Origin: Candidatus Hydrogenedentota bacterium
GTDB taxonomy: Bacteria; Hydrogenedentota; Hydrogenedentia; Hydrogenedentales; JAEUWI01
Length of the DNA: 64,000 bases
Assembly: GCA_019637335.1 (NCBI GenBank)
Contig: JAHBVV010000021.1
Span: forward strand, 59,333 to 123,332
Reading direction: 5' to 3'
The position numbers and the translations under genes were made by a program. Of the stretch, positions 17,123-26,171 are shown piece by piece; position 1 is the stretch's first letter, and every line of letters begins with the position of its first letter. Below the pieces are notes generated by a model. It had not been told where the DNA came from, searched no databases, and worked only from the letters and a program-made list of their open reading frames with translations.

Positions 17123-18211
17123 ATGGCCTATCGATTGAGCGACTACATCACCTACGGGGAACTCTTCACGACCAGCCACTACGGGGTATATGGTTTTCTG
17201 GTGCTGCGCACCGAAGAGCAGGAGGCCGGGGGCGACCACACCATGATCCGCCTGGAGCTCACCGGCGATCCGGACCCCGATCTCCAGGGCATGCACATTT
17301 GCTTTGAACCGGAGGAGGGCTCCGAAATCAAATACTTCCGCCGCGCCGAACACCCCGGCCTCATGATGCGCCAGTACGGCGCGACCGGCGCAATGTCCGC
17401 GCAGGGCTGGGTGCGCGCGCTGCCCTGCTCCGAGACCGAATACATGACCCGCCTGCGCCTCGGCGAACCGCCTCCCACCGAGTGGAAAAACCGCCTTCAC
17501 CTCGAGTGGTATGGACCAAACGGGCGCATGGTCGTCGAACTCGCTGGACCGCTCGTCGAGGTCTGTACGCGGGAGCGCGACGAGGACGACGAGGACGACC
17601 AGGGCGACTGGGAGCCCCTGCGAAACCTGGCGCCCAGACCCGAGCCCTACATCCACGGGGAGACGGATCCCGGCGATTTCGAAATCGTCGCGATCAACGC
17701 GGATGGCGAATCGGCGAGCTGCACGGGGCGCGAAATCAGCCACGGCGAATCGCTCGAATTCGAGCGCTTCCTGGAGGACGACGGCGATGCGGCCCGGGAC
17801 GAGGACGACGGCGAGGACGATTGCGAGGCGTTCATGCGCGAAACCCGACTCATGGACGAGTGCATCGAGGACGGCGAAGAGACGCCCATCATCGATCTCA
17901 TCGGCGGGATTGACGGCCTGCCCGACCCGGACGATCTGAACGAGGAAATGGCGGAAGACCACCTGAAGGCCCTTCTGGGGCGCCTCGCCATGATCGGCGT
18001 CGCCCTGAGCGTCTGCGAACACTACACGCCCCGCGACACGTACCGGCTGCTCGTGAAACGCATCCTGCCCGAAGCCGGCGCCTTCAAGGAGCTGATCGGC
18101 ACGGAGTGGGTCCAGCACTACATGACCGCCGAGTATTGCGCCAAATGCGACGAGCAGGTCCTCAAGGATTACGGCGTCGACCGCGAGCCTCCCCCGCCCG
18201 TCTGGAACTGA
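17123..18211 (+). CDS. Acidic protein of unknown function
   Basis: 362 residues; ATG at 17123 with GAGGGAG at 17109-17115. The N-terminal third (MAYRLSDYITYGELFTTSHYGVYGFLVL) looks folded and beta-rich. The middle carries two acidic tracts (RDEDDEDDQGDWE and GDAARDEDDGEDD). The C-terminal part is helical (LKALLGRLAMIGVALSVCEHY, YRLLVKRILPEAGAF) and ends with a CAKCDEQ pair of cysteines. There is no signal peptide or membrane segment, so it is probably cytosolic. It has its own promoter and is followed by a long repeat field, so it is monocistronic. I do not recognise the family; the acidic middle might bind cations or basic partners, but that is a guess. Confidence 0.8.
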   Translation: MAYRLSDYITYGELFTTSHYGVYGFLVLRTEEQEAGGDHTMIRLELTGDPDPDLQGMHICFEPEEGSEIKYFRRAEHPGLMMRQYGATGAMSAQGWVRALPCSETEYMTRLRLGEPPPTEWKNRLHLEWYGPNGRMVVELAGPLVEVCTRERDEDDEDDQGDWEPLRNLAPRPEPYIHGETDPGDFEIVAINADGESASCTGREISHGESLEFERFLEDDGDAARDEDDGEDDCEAFMRETRLMDECIEDGEETPIIDLIGGIDGLPDPDDLNEEMAEDHLKALLGRLAMIGVALSVCEHYTPRDTYRLLVKRILPEAGAFKELIGTEWVQHYMTAEYCAKCDEQVLKDYGVDREPPPPVWN

Positions 18212-18289
18212 CCAACCGGGAACCCGTTCCAGTGCGCGCTGCAGCAGACAAGACACGTACACACGCAGTGCAGCCTCTGGAAGCAACGG

Positions 18290-19183
18290 AAGAGGGGATC
18301 ACCACGAAGGTCACGAAGGTCACGAAGAAAAACAGAGAAGAGCTTTAACCGCAGAGAGCGCAGAGGATGGCTCTTGTACGCAGATGAAGTAGGTGGTTGA
18401 ATGAGGGTGCGTTTTTGACCACGAATGAACACCAATGCACACGAATGCGCCGGGAGCGGCGGCTGGCCACGATCAGGATTTGTGACCACGGATGACACGG
18501 ATGACACGGATAGCAATTGGTTCCGGTCGTTGGGGTGTGCAGGCGGCTGCGTGCGATTTTCGACGCAGCCTGTTCGGATTGTTCAGCATCGGAATTGTAG
18601 CGGGGTGGAAGGGGCGGCGGGCTGCTTCTTCTCGTTTGGTTCGGGTGTCGCTTCAATCCGTGTCATCGGTGTAATCCGTGGTCAATAGAAGAATATCGGC
18701 CACGATATTCATGGGACGGCCCGGAAATTCTCCTTGGAGTTTCCAATTCGTAAATGCTTTTACAACAGATTGTTATGGAGGTGTTGCGCGCAAGAACTTG
18801 CAGAAAAAACAAGAAAAAGACGGATAGTAGTACGAAGGAAAGAAGATGGAGAAGGATTGATATTCACGCGACGGCGCAGAGGAGACGAACCAGGGCGCGA
18901 TGCGCGGTTACGGTGGGCGGGGGATTGGATTTGGAGCCACAAAGAGCGCAAAGATCACAAAGAACACGGGGGAGCCTCTGGCCGCAGCCAGGGAATTGAT
19001 CACCACGAAGGGCACGAAGGAAAACAGGGAAACGCTTTAACCGCAGAGAGCGCAGAGGGTGTTATTTTGCGCGGACGGACCGGGGCGGTTGAATGAGGGC
19101 GGACTTTTCACCACGAATGGACACCAATGCACACGAATGCGCCGGGAGCGGCGGCTGGCCACGATCAGGAGTTGTGACCACGG
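18290..19183 (+). repeat. Repeat R field, first units (9-nt-periodic modules)
   Basis: Non-coding DNA built from modules that recur in fixed order: CACGAAGGT repeats, CGCAGAGAG repeats, CACGAATG/ACACCAATG repeats, GACACGGAT repeats, a GC-richer 144-bp block, and the end motif GACGGATAGTAGTAC (first unit 18.30-18.84 kb; a shorter variant 18.84-19.18 kb). The modules have a 9-base period, so they give superficially open frames, which I do not annotate as proteins. Boundaries approximate. Confidence 0.85.
18484..18683 (+). repeat. 200-bp inverted-arm module, copy 1
   Basis: Left arm 18484-18511 and right arm 18656-18683 are 28-bp inverted repeats with 2 mismatches (outer bases GACCACGG / CCGTGGTC), separated by exactly 144 bp. 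The spacer holds TTCGGATTGTTCAGCATCGG. Four copies of identical length exist in the window. Confidence 0.8.
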
Positions 19184-19760
19184 ATGACACAGCGCAGCCT
19201 TTGGCCGCAACCAAAGAAATGATCACCACGAAGGGCACGAAGAAAAACAGAGAATAGCTTTGACCGCAGAGAACGCAGAGAGCGCATAGGGTGATTTCTG
19301 GTACGCAGATGGATTGGGTGGATGATCGAGAGCGCATTCTTAACCACGAATGGACACCAATGCACCCGAATGCGCCGGGAGCGGCGGCTGGCCACGATCA
19401 GGATTTGTGACCACGGATGACACGGATGACACGGATAGCAATTGGTTCCGGTCGTTGGGGTGTGCAGGCGACTGCGTGCGATTTTCGACGCAGCCTGTTC
19501 GGATTGTTCAGCATCGGAATTGTAGCGGGGTTGATCGGGTGGCGGGCTGCTTCTTCTCGTTTGGTTCGCGTGTCGCTTCAATCCGTGTTATCGGTGTAAT
19601 CCGTGGTCAATAGAAGAATACCGGCCACGATATTCATGGGACGGCCCGGAAATCCTCCCTGGATTTTTCGCTTCGTAAATTCTTTTACAACAGTTGGTTA
19701 TGGAGGTGTTGCGCGCAAGAACTTGCAGAAAAAACAAGGAAATGACGGATAGTAGTACGG
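19184..19760 (+). repeat. Repeat R, second complete unit
   Basis: Same module order as the unit at 18.30 kb, starting with a short hairpin-forming block (CTTTGGCCGCAACCAAAG at 19199-19216) and ending at GACGGATAGTAGTAC (19744-19758). Internal base identity to the first unit is very high through the 144-bp block. Confidence 0.85.
19409..19608 (+). repeat. 200-bp inverted-arm module, copy 2
   Basis: Arms 19409-19436 and 19581-19608 with a 144-bp spacer; outer arm bases GACCACGG / CCGTGGTC as in copy 1. Confidence 0.8.
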
Positions 19761-20001
19761 ATAATGAATAAAGGTCAGTCTTTCATGACGCGTTGCGTCA
19801 CCCGTTAAGGATGAAATGCTGCTGCTGACTTTTGGCGCTCAACCGGTGTCTCGCACGCTCAAGCCTTCGCGGCGGAGCCGCGGAGCTTGAACGTGGCACC
19901 CGTGGCTCCTTTTGAACTTTCAGAGCAGCAGTCTCGCTTTGGGAATCCGAGGCTGTGTTCACGGTATCAATGGGGCGTTCGAAATCGGCGCTCGCGCTGT
20001 C
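19761..20001. other. Intergenic DNA with an imperfect hairpin
   Basis: No coding sequence is supported. TCAAGC (19859-19864) pairs with GCTTGA (19885-19890) and encloses GCGGC/GCCGC, giving a stem near 19859-19890. CTGCTGCTGACTTTT (about 19818-19832) and AACTTTCAGAGCAGCAG (about 19914-19930) form an outer partial inverted repeat. It could be a small structured RNA or a decayed element. Confidence 0.3.
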
Positions 20002-20212
20002 TCAGCCTGGAAGGCTAAGCCACGTTGGCCGCCCATGTAGAGACTGGGGTTATCTTCGTTCGGCCAGATATTAGTCGACGGTCCAAGTACAACAAGCCTT
20101 GCCCGCTCCGGGCCGTGCCCTGCGTCAGCCTGGAAGGCTAAGCCACGTTGGCCGCCCATGTAGAGACTGGGGTTATCTTCGTTCGGCCAGACATTAGTCG
20201 TCGGTCCAAGTA
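20002..20212 (-). repeat. Tandem 123-bp direct repeat, two copies
   Basis: About 88 bp starting TCAGCCTGGAAGGCTAAGCC at 20002 recurs at 20125 with only about two substitutions; the 35 bp between copies differs. The period of 123 is 41 codons, and on the minus strand both copies are open (TNVWPNEDNPSLYMGGQRG / TNIWPNEDNPSLYMGGQRG). The end motif GACGGATAGTAGTAC recurs just beyond it at about 20240. Two copies are too few to call it a gene. Confidence 0.7.
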
Positions 20213-20283
20213 CGCCAAAACCGGATGAACGCAAGAAATTGACGGATAGTAGTACAATGTCACTCCATACACGCTGTCAACTG

Positions 20284-23200
20284 TCAGTTGCCTTCCTCTC
20301 CATTTCCCGGCTTCGCGCTTGATTCCTGGCTCGCGCGCCAGCGCGTATAGCCATAACCGACGCCCAGGATCGTGACGCCAAGCGCGAGCAGCGCCCCCGC
20401 GCGCTCCAGCCCGTGCAAGCGCCACACGTCGAGGAGGAACACCCGGCCCAGCGCGAGGCCGATCACCGCAAGTCCCGCGTAGCGGAACCAGCGCTGGCCC
20501 GTGAACATGGCCCAGCCGAACACGGCAATGGCCCAGGCCGCCCAGGACATCGTCAGGTAGAAATTGTGAATCACGGGGATGCGCGAAAGGCATACCACGC
20601 CCAGCAACACGGACAGACCCACCACCGCCGGGATGGCCCAGGCCGTGTTCCGCTCCAGCAACGGGATGGTCGCGCGCGCCCGAAGCGCCGCCGTCCCGCG
20701 CTCCACACAGAGCCAGTACGCAATCAGGATCAGGTACCCGTAGAGGCGGCCGGATTCGCCTTCCACCACCGCCGGGGCGCTTTCGGCGAGGATGAGCAGC
20801 GTGTACAGGGCCGCGCCCGCAAGCGAAAGCAGGGCCGCTGATCCGCCGCGGAATACCGCGCTCCAACCCAGGAACGCGAGTGCGACCACCCCGGCCCCGG
20901 CGAAGCGCCAGGCCGGATCCGCAAATTCCCGGTTGAAGCCCAGCGCCGCGAGCCACGCGCACACGACCAGTATCCGCGCCGGCCAGGGCTCCGCAAAGGG
21001 CTTCCGCGACCGCAGAAAGCGCTCGCCCGCCAGCGCGCCGCCCACCAGCAGCGCCGCGCCCGCATACCAGGACACGGGCCACCCGGCGGTCGCGGGCCGG
21101 TCGGCAAGCCAATCCAGGGTGGCAAGCGCGGCCACGGCGGTCGCCAGAACCGCGAGCGATCGCGCGTGCAGCGCGAGCATGCCGGCCATCAGGACCAGCG
21201 CAACCACCATTATCGCGGCGGGCCGCCAACCCGGGCCGATCTCGCCGTCCAGGATCCAGAGCACGCACCAGGTAACCACGCCATAGACGAGGTAGGGCGC
21301 GGGCAGCAGACGGTGGAACGCCAGGCCGGCGCGTTCGCCCCACCAGCGCGTTTCGACGGCGGTGGACGCGACGGCAAGCGCGCCCACACCCGCCAGCGCC
21401 GCCCAGGGCATACCATCTCCGGATGGGAGCAGGACGGCGGGCGCGGCGCAGAAGCAGCCGGTGACCAACGCAAAGAGGCCGAGGCTCGCGCTGCCCGCCA
21501 GCGCCGCGCCGGCCACCGCCGCCAGCGACAGGGCCCCCAGTACCAGCAGGCCGTGCGCCGGCGGCATGGCCGCGTCCAAGGCCGTGGCGGCCGTGAGCAG
21601 CGCCGCGAGCATCGCATGGAGGTTCGCAACAAGTTCGCTGTTCCGGGGCCACGACCCCTGAATGTCACCGTGAAGAGCGTAGCGGGCCATACGAACTGGC
21701 GCCAGTACGCGCAACAGCTCCGCGATGGCGAGGGCCGAGACGATCACGATTGCGCCGGGATACAGAACGTCCGAAGCGGACGCCGCGGGCGTGGCCAGGT
21801 GGCCAAACCACGTCAGGGCGCCTTCAAACGTGACTGCGGCGGACGCCAGGAGCAGCGGCGCGGATCGCAGACCCAGGCCCAGGCCCGCGAGCGCCGCGGC
21901 GATCAGGGCAAATAGCGGCGCGGCCTGGTGATCGGCCAACAGGCGGTTCCCGTGGCCCAGGAGCAAGAGTACGCCGGCGAACGCGACGATATGCGACAGC
22001 ACCATCCGGCTCGGACCGGGAACCGCGGCGGCGTGCTCGTGTATTTCCAAATCTTCGCGCAGGGTCTGGAGCCAGAGCGGTCCCCGCCACGGCCCGGTGG
22101 CGAAGCTATGCCACGGCGTCACGCGGTAGATCTCGGCCACGCCCCAGAGCACGGCGACGGCGGCGGCGAGAACCGCGCTGTGGCCCACAAAGCCGGGTTC
22201 ACCAAGGGAGGGCGCGGAGCTAAACCCCCACGTGCATGCGCCGTGGGCAAGCGTCAGCGCGACCGCGCCGAGCGCCAGGAGCCGGGGGGCGTGCCGGTGC
22301 GTTTCCCGGGCCGCCAGGATGAGCACGAGCGACTGAAGCGCCAGCGAAAGCGTTACCGTCGGCCCGTCGAGCCACGCTCCGAATCCCACCGCTGTCAATA
22401 CGGATGCCTTGGTGAGGTAGAACGACGCCAGGGGATCTTCGGCGGGGCGATCGCCTGTTTCCGCGCGCCCCTGGCTCCAGTCACGCCGGGTATAGCTCCA
22501 GCCCATCGCGAGCGCGAACAGGGCCGTCCCGAAGTAGAGGAGATGCTCCGTGGACCGGGTGAATTCGAAGCCCTGCATCAGGATGAGGCTAAGCAGCAGG
22601 AACCCGCCCGTGTTGACGCCCGCATAGGCCGTGCGCAGCCGGGCGCGTTCGACCGCGAACGCGACGGGCGCCACGCGATCGGCGATCGCGTAGAGAACCA
22701 GGTAGGCGCACAGGACCAGCATGCCGGCAATGAACTCCGGCGCCTGGCCGCCCGACGGCGCGCTCGCCAGCCAGAAGAACTGGTTGAGGTAGCTGCCGGT
22801 CATCGCCGCCATCGCCACCGCGTACCAGCCGTGGCGGTACAGGAACCAGGCGCTGCCCGCGCCGAGCAACAACAGCCCGCCGACCGCGGCGCGGCTGGGG
22901 GCCTCCAGGGTCAGGGTGGATAGCGCCACGGTGAAGTGGCCCATCAGGGTCATAATGAGGGCTACCAGCGCGGAGCGCCGCCAGTGCGCGATGGCGCCCC
23001 AACCCGCCACGAGCAGGGCGAGCGCGACCAGCGTGTACTCCTGGCGTGGCGCGATCCGGGTCTGCGGGATGTACCACGTGGCGAAGATGACGAAGTAAAG
23101 GACGCCCAGGCCACCGCCCATGAGCAGGCGCGCGAACGCCGGATACCGCGCCTCCAGCTTCCAGCCGGTTCCCGCCATGGCGCCCGCGATGCCGAGCCCC

Positions 23201-23727
23201 ACCGCCACGCGCGCCCACGGCATCCAGGGAGCGTCCTGAAACTGGCCCGCGACCCACGTGAAGCCATACACCACGGCCATCGCGATCAGCGGCACGCCGA
23301 TTCGGGGCAGCCAGTAGGTCCCCAACGCCATTTCCCAGCTCATGCCCTCGGGCGGCCCGAAGCGGCGGGGCTTTTTCGCGGGCAGCGCGGCGGGCGTGGC
23401 CGGGCGGGAGGCGACGGGGGCCGCGGCGACCGTTGCGACCGTCGCCGGGGTCGGAGCCGGCGCGGGTTTGGCGCGCTCCAGGGGCAGCGGCGGCGGCAAC
23501 GGAGCGGAGGGCGTCCGGATCGTCTCCACGACCGTCGGGGGGACCGGCTCCGCTTGATCGGGCCGCAGGACCTCGATAGGGGACGGAGGCGCGCTTTCGC
23601 GGGGCGCCGCGTCCAGCGCCCGCTGCCGCGCTTCCGCTTCGTCGAGGCGAAGCGAAAGGCGTTCGACGGTTCGCTTTACGCCGTTCAGGTCGGCGCGAAT
23701 GGCCGATATCTCGTCGTACACGTTCAT
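20284..23727 (-). CDS. DUF2339 multi-spanning membrane protein
   Basis: 1147 residues; ATG at 23727 with GGAGAG 8 bases upstream. Residues 1-45 form a short coiled coil (EISAIRADLNGVKRTVERLSLRLDE), then a Pro/Ala-rich linker to about residue 120, then LPRIGVPLIAMAVVYGF and roughly 25-30 closely spaced hydrophobic segments to the C-terminus. A coiled-coil and proline-rich head followed by very many helices, including a GTYWLPRIGVPLIAMAV entry, is the DUF2339 (PF10101) layout. The family's function is unknown; its size suggests an inner-membrane platform. It ends within 15 bp of the mobile/tandem repeat region. A 504-residue minus-strand frame inside it (20138-21652) is a shadow. Confidence 0.85.
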   Translation of the reverse strand: MNVYDEISAIRADLNGVKRTVERLSLRLDEAEARQRALDAAPRESAPPSPIEVLRPDQAEPVPPTVVETIRTPSAPLPPPLPLERAKPAPAPTPATVATVAAAPVASRPATPAALPAKKPRRFGPPEGMSWEMALGTYWLPRIGVPLIAMAVVYGFTWVAGQFQDAPWMPWARVAVGLGIAGAMAGTGWKLEARYPAFARLLMGGGLGVLYFVIFATWYIPQTRIAPRQEYTLVALALLVAGWGAIAHWRRSALVALIMTLMGHFTVALSTLTLEAPSRAAVGGLLLLGAGSAWFLYRHGWYAVAMAAMTGSYLNQFFWLASAPSGGQAPEFIAGMLVLCAYLVLYAIADRVAPVAFAVERARLRTAYAGVNTGGFLLLSLILMQGFEFTRSTEHLLYFGTALFALAMGWSYTRRDWSQGRAETGDRPAEDPLASFYLTKASVLTAVGFGAWLDGPTVTLSLALQSLVLILAARETHRHAPRLLALGAVALTLAHGACTWGFSSAPSLGEPGFVGHSAVLAAAVAVLWGVAEIYRVTPWHSFATGPWRGPLWLQTLREDLEIHEHAAAVPGPSRMVLSHIVAFAGVLLLLGHGNRLLADHQAAPLFALIAAALAGLGLGLRSAPLLLASAAVTFEGALTWFGHLATPAASASDVLYPGAIVIVSALAIAELLRVLAPVRMARYALHGDIQGSWPRNSELVANLHAMLAALLTAATALDAAMPPAHGLLVLGALSLAAVAGAALAGSASLGLFALVTGCFCAAPAVLLPSGDGMPWAALAGVGALAVASTAVETRWWGERAGLAFHRLLPAPYLVYGVVTWCVLWILDGEIGPGWRPAAIMVVALVLMAGMLALHARSLAVLATAVAALATLDWLADRPATAGWPVSWYAGAALLVGGALAGERFLRSRKPFAEPWPARILVVCAWLAALGFNREFADPAWRFAGAGVVALAFLGWSAVFRGGSAALLSLAGAALYTLLILAESAPAVVEGESGRLYGYLILIAYWLCVERGTAALRARATIPLLERNTAWAIPAVVGLSVLLGVVCLSRIPVIHNFYLTMSWAAWAIAVFGWAMFTGQRWFRYAGLAVIGLALGRVFLLDVWRLHGLERAGALLALGVTILGVGYGYTRWRASQESSAKPGNGEEGN

Positions 23728-23881
23728 GGTGGTTTCTCTCCACGGCGCGCCGCCCCGATGCGGCCGCCACCGTCACTATACCACAAAATCGTTAGAAATC
23801 AAACAGTAAAAACCAACCCGATGCTCCGCCCGTGCCAAACGACGATCATACTACGACCGACGGCCCCACAATTCGATTTTC

Positions 23882-24171
23882 GCAATTCTTTAGCGGAATG
23901 AAGCTGCTTGATTCCTCGACGATACAATCCCGCGCCGCAACGGATGTGCGGACGGCCCGCCCGCAACGCGCCGGAGGCGCGAGTCTGTTAAACAGCGGTA
24001 GTCCGGGTCCAATTGTCTCCCCGATCAAGTGTGCCGATATTGCAAACGCGCCATGCACCTCCGGTGCATTGCAGGCGGGGACGCCTGCGCTCCCAGCCTT
24101 GCGCGCTCTCGTCGTAGTGTCGTGGCATGACAAGAATGGGCTGGCGCTACTTCGTTCGGCGAACGTGTTAC
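23882..24171. mobile_element. IS66-type MITE (M2) upstream of the diguanylate cyclase
   Basis: Left end GCAATTCTTTAGCGGAATG.. (23882-23903) and right end ..CGAACGTGTTAC (24150-24171) are degenerate versions of the inverted repeats seen at 25702-26011, and the interior is homologous to that element in opposite orientation (GGAGGTGCATTGCAGGCGGG-type block). Flanking octamers do not match, so this copy is old or rearranged. No gene is supported between 23728 and 24269. Confidence 0.65.
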
Positions 24172-24197
24172 CCAGATCGGAACACCCTCGATGCGGG

Positions 24198-24203
24198 TAT
24201 AAT
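24198..24203 (+). promoter_or_regulatory. Perfect -10 hexamer upstream of the diguanylate cyclase
   Basis: TATAAT at 24198-24203, 66 bases upstream of the ATG and 27 bases outside the right end of MITE M2. A -35 with good match is not visible at 17 bases; only the hexamer is seen. Confidence 0.3.
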
Positions 24204-24269
24204 ACCGTGTGGCGCGTTGGTGCGCCGCTTGCACATGCGGGATCCCCGGGGTTCCGCCCAGGCCAGCCC

Positions 24270-25604
24270 ATGCACAATCCGTCCAAATCCGGCGCCCGGC
24301 CCGAGAAGCCGGCGTCCGGCGCCCTGGCGAACGCCAACGCCCAAATTGCCGCGCTTGAGCAGGAACTGGCCCTGAAATCCGAGCAACTCGCGCTGGCGCG
24401 GCGGGAAATTACGAACGTGCAGCAGCGCCGGATCGATGAAGAACGCCTCAAGGTCCTGCTGCAGATGGCGGGCGCGACGGCGGCGGAGCTGGACGAGCCG
24501 CTGGGCGAGCTGTTGCGGGCGTGCGCGGAGCTGGAGATCGATCCGGTGGGCGCTGGGCGGCTCGGCAAGCGGGTGGAGGCGTTGAAGGCGTCCGCGCTGC
24601 GGGTCGAGCGCTGCATCGAGCAGATCCAGAGCGCGCAATCGAGCCTGCTGGCGCCTTTGCCGCGCGACCTCGACCCTGAAACCCCCCAGGGCCATTACCG
24701 GGTTTTACTCATCGAGTGCGAAGATCACTTTTCGTCGACCCTGCACGCGTGGCTCGCGCCGTGGAGCGAGGTCGTGGAACTCAAGCGCGTGAGAAACTGC
24801 GGCCAGGCGGAGCGGCGCCTTGCGCGGGAAGCGTTTGATCTCATCCTTTCGGACTACGAGCTGCCCGACGGGAATTCGCTGGACCTCTTTACCCGGCTTT
24901 CCACCCGAATGAACCTGCCGCCGTTTATTCTGATCTCGGGGCAGGGCAGCGAGGATGTGGTGGCGCAGGCGGTCCGGCGCGGGGCCTGCGACTACCTGCC
25001 GAAGGCGGGGCTGAACCGGGAGCGGGTGGTGCAGAGCATTCTGGCGGCGCTGGAGCGTGTGCGGCTGCGCCAGGAGCTGGAGGCGGCGCACCGGCGGCTG
25101 GCGGACCTGGCGACGCACGACGAACTGACCGGTCTCTACAACCGGCGCTACCTGATGGAAGCGCTGGAAACCGAGATCAGCCGGGCCCACCGTTACGGCC
25201 AGCCGCTCACGCTTTGCATGTTCGACCTGGATCATTTCAAGGACCTGAACGACCAGTTTGGGCACGAAGCGGGGGATCGGGTGCTTGTATCCATTGCCGA
25301 CATGCTGCACCAGACCGTGCGATCGCCCGACGTGGCGGGGCGGTATGGCGGGGAGGAGTTCCTCGTGCTGCTCATCAACACCGGCGTCGAAAAAGCGGCG
25401 CACTATGGGGACCGCCTCCGGCGGCAGGTGGGCCGCAAGCGGTTTCGATTCGGTGGCCAGGCGCGGGTCCGGATCACGTGCAGCATCGGCCTGGCGGCCT
25501 GCCACCCGGACGCGGATCGCGCGCCGGACCTGGTCAACCGCGCGGACGCCGCGCTCTACGACGCAAAAGGCAGCGGGCGCAACCGGGTTCGCATCGCGCG
25601 GTAG
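24270..25604 (+). CDS. Response regulator with GGDEF domain (diguanylate cyclase)
   Basis: 444 residues from the ATG at 24270; the frame continues upstream into MITE DNA and should not be extended. Residues 20-130 are coiled coil. A receiver domain follows (about 143-262) with acidic patch ECED, phospho-acceptor Asp195 (LILSDYELPD) and Lys245 (YLPKAGL). The GGDEF domain (about 280-440) has DELTGLYNRRYL, MFDLDHFKDLND and the active motif GGEEF at 360-364. An RxxD inhibitory site (R351, D354) lies five residues before GGEEF, so product inhibition is predicted. It makes cyclic di-GMP from GTP in the cytosol, presumably when phosphorylated by an unlinked histidine kinase. The stop is 10 bp from the left end of MITE A copy 2. 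Confidence 0.93.
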   Translation: MHNPSKSGARPEKPASGALANANAQIAALEQELALKSEQLALARREITNVQQRRIDEERLKVLLQMAGATAAELDEPLGELLRACAELEIDPVGAGRLGKRVEALKASALRVERCIEQIQSAQSSLLAPLPRDLDPETPQGHYRVLLIECEDHFSSTLHAWLAPWSEVVELKRVRNCGQAERRLAREAFDLILSDYELPDGNSLDLFTRLSTRMNLPPFILISGQGSEDVVAQAVRRGACDYLPKAGLNRERVVQSILAALERVRLRQELEAAHRRLADLATHDELTGLYNRRYLMEALETEISRAHRYGQPLTLCMFDLDHFKDLNDQFGHEAGDRVLVSIADMLHQTVRSPDVAGRYGGEEFLVLLINTGVEKAAHYGDRLRRQVGRKRFRFGGQARVRITCSIGLAACHPDADRAPDLVNRADAALYDAKGSGRNRVRIAR

Positions 25605-25614
25605 GGGGGCGGCT

Positions 25615-26161
25615 CAGCACAATCGCATTTAAACCTCCAACTCGAGCCGAGCGCCATATGAACCACCTTCAATGTTAAGAAGGGCGCGTGTTGGAGCGCT
25701 GGTAATACTTTAGCCGTCTGAAGTTGAGCCAGTCTTTTTGCTAGCTTGCCGCGACACTACGAGGAGAGCGCGCAAGGCTGGGAGCGCAGGCGTCCCCGCC
25801 TGCAATGCACCGGAGGTGCATAGCGTGTTCGCAATATCGGCACATTTGATCGGGAGGAAGACTGGACCCGGACCACCGCCGTTGATCAAATTCGCGCCTT
25901 CGGCGCAATGCGGGCGGCCCGCCCGCGCTCCCATTGGTCCGCCCTTCCGTTGCGGGGCAGGTTTGTGTCGTCGAGGAATCAAGTCAACTTCATTCCGCTA
26001 ACGTGTGTTACGAGCGCTGGTATTTCGCCTGCGGCGAATCCCTGACCTTGCCGGCACAGATGCCGGCGCTCCAAAACGCTCACTTTCGTTGATTCAAGGT
26101 TTCAAATCGACTCAAGGTTACGCCCATTATGACGAGATCGAGTTTAAGCGCGATTGCCCTG
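25615..26161. mobile_element. ISAs1-like MITE A, copy 2, split by a nested element
   Basis: Left end CAGCACAATCGCATT (25615-25629, 13 of 15 to copy 1) and right end ..GCGATTGCCCTG at about 26150-26161. The flanks GGGGGCGGCT (25605-25614) and GGGGGAGGCT (26163-26172) are 9 of 10 identical, a worn 10-bp target duplication. Interior sequence matches the copy at 9638-10150 on both sides of the nested element. It fills the whole gap between the convergent stops of the GGDEF gene and pdxJ; its right-hand duplication touches the pdxJ stop codon. Confidence 0.75.
25702..26011. mobile_element. IS66-type MITE (M3) nested in MITE A copy 2
   Basis: Left end GTAATACTTTAGCCG.. (25702-25723) and right end ..CGCTAACGTGTGTTAC (25990-26011), flanked by identical octamers GAGCGCTG (25694-25701 and 26012-26019). 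The uninterrupted counterpart GGAGCGCTGGCATTTCG is present in MITE A copy 1 near 9995-10020. 310 bp, no coding capacity; homologous to M2. Confidence 0.85.
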
Positions 26162-26171
26162 GGGGGGAGGC

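Noticed and set aside
18345..19613. Several 60-140 residue frames in the repeat R fields, e.g. one reading SLFGLFSIGIVAGL
   Set aside because: The same DNA at 40.57-40.77 kb has in-frame stops while keeping length and arm pairing, so conservation is at the nucleic-acid level.
20002..20212. CRISPR array
   Set aside because: Only two long copies, no regular short spacers and no cas genes.
20138..21652. 504-residue minus-strand frame
   Set aside because: Overlaps the DUF2339 gene in another frame, Gly/Arg-rich without hydrophobic pattern, and runs into the tandem repeat.
23832..24269. Upstream extension of the GGDEF protein
   Set aside because: The extra 146 codons are MITE sequence homologous to a non-coding element at 25.7-26.0 kb.
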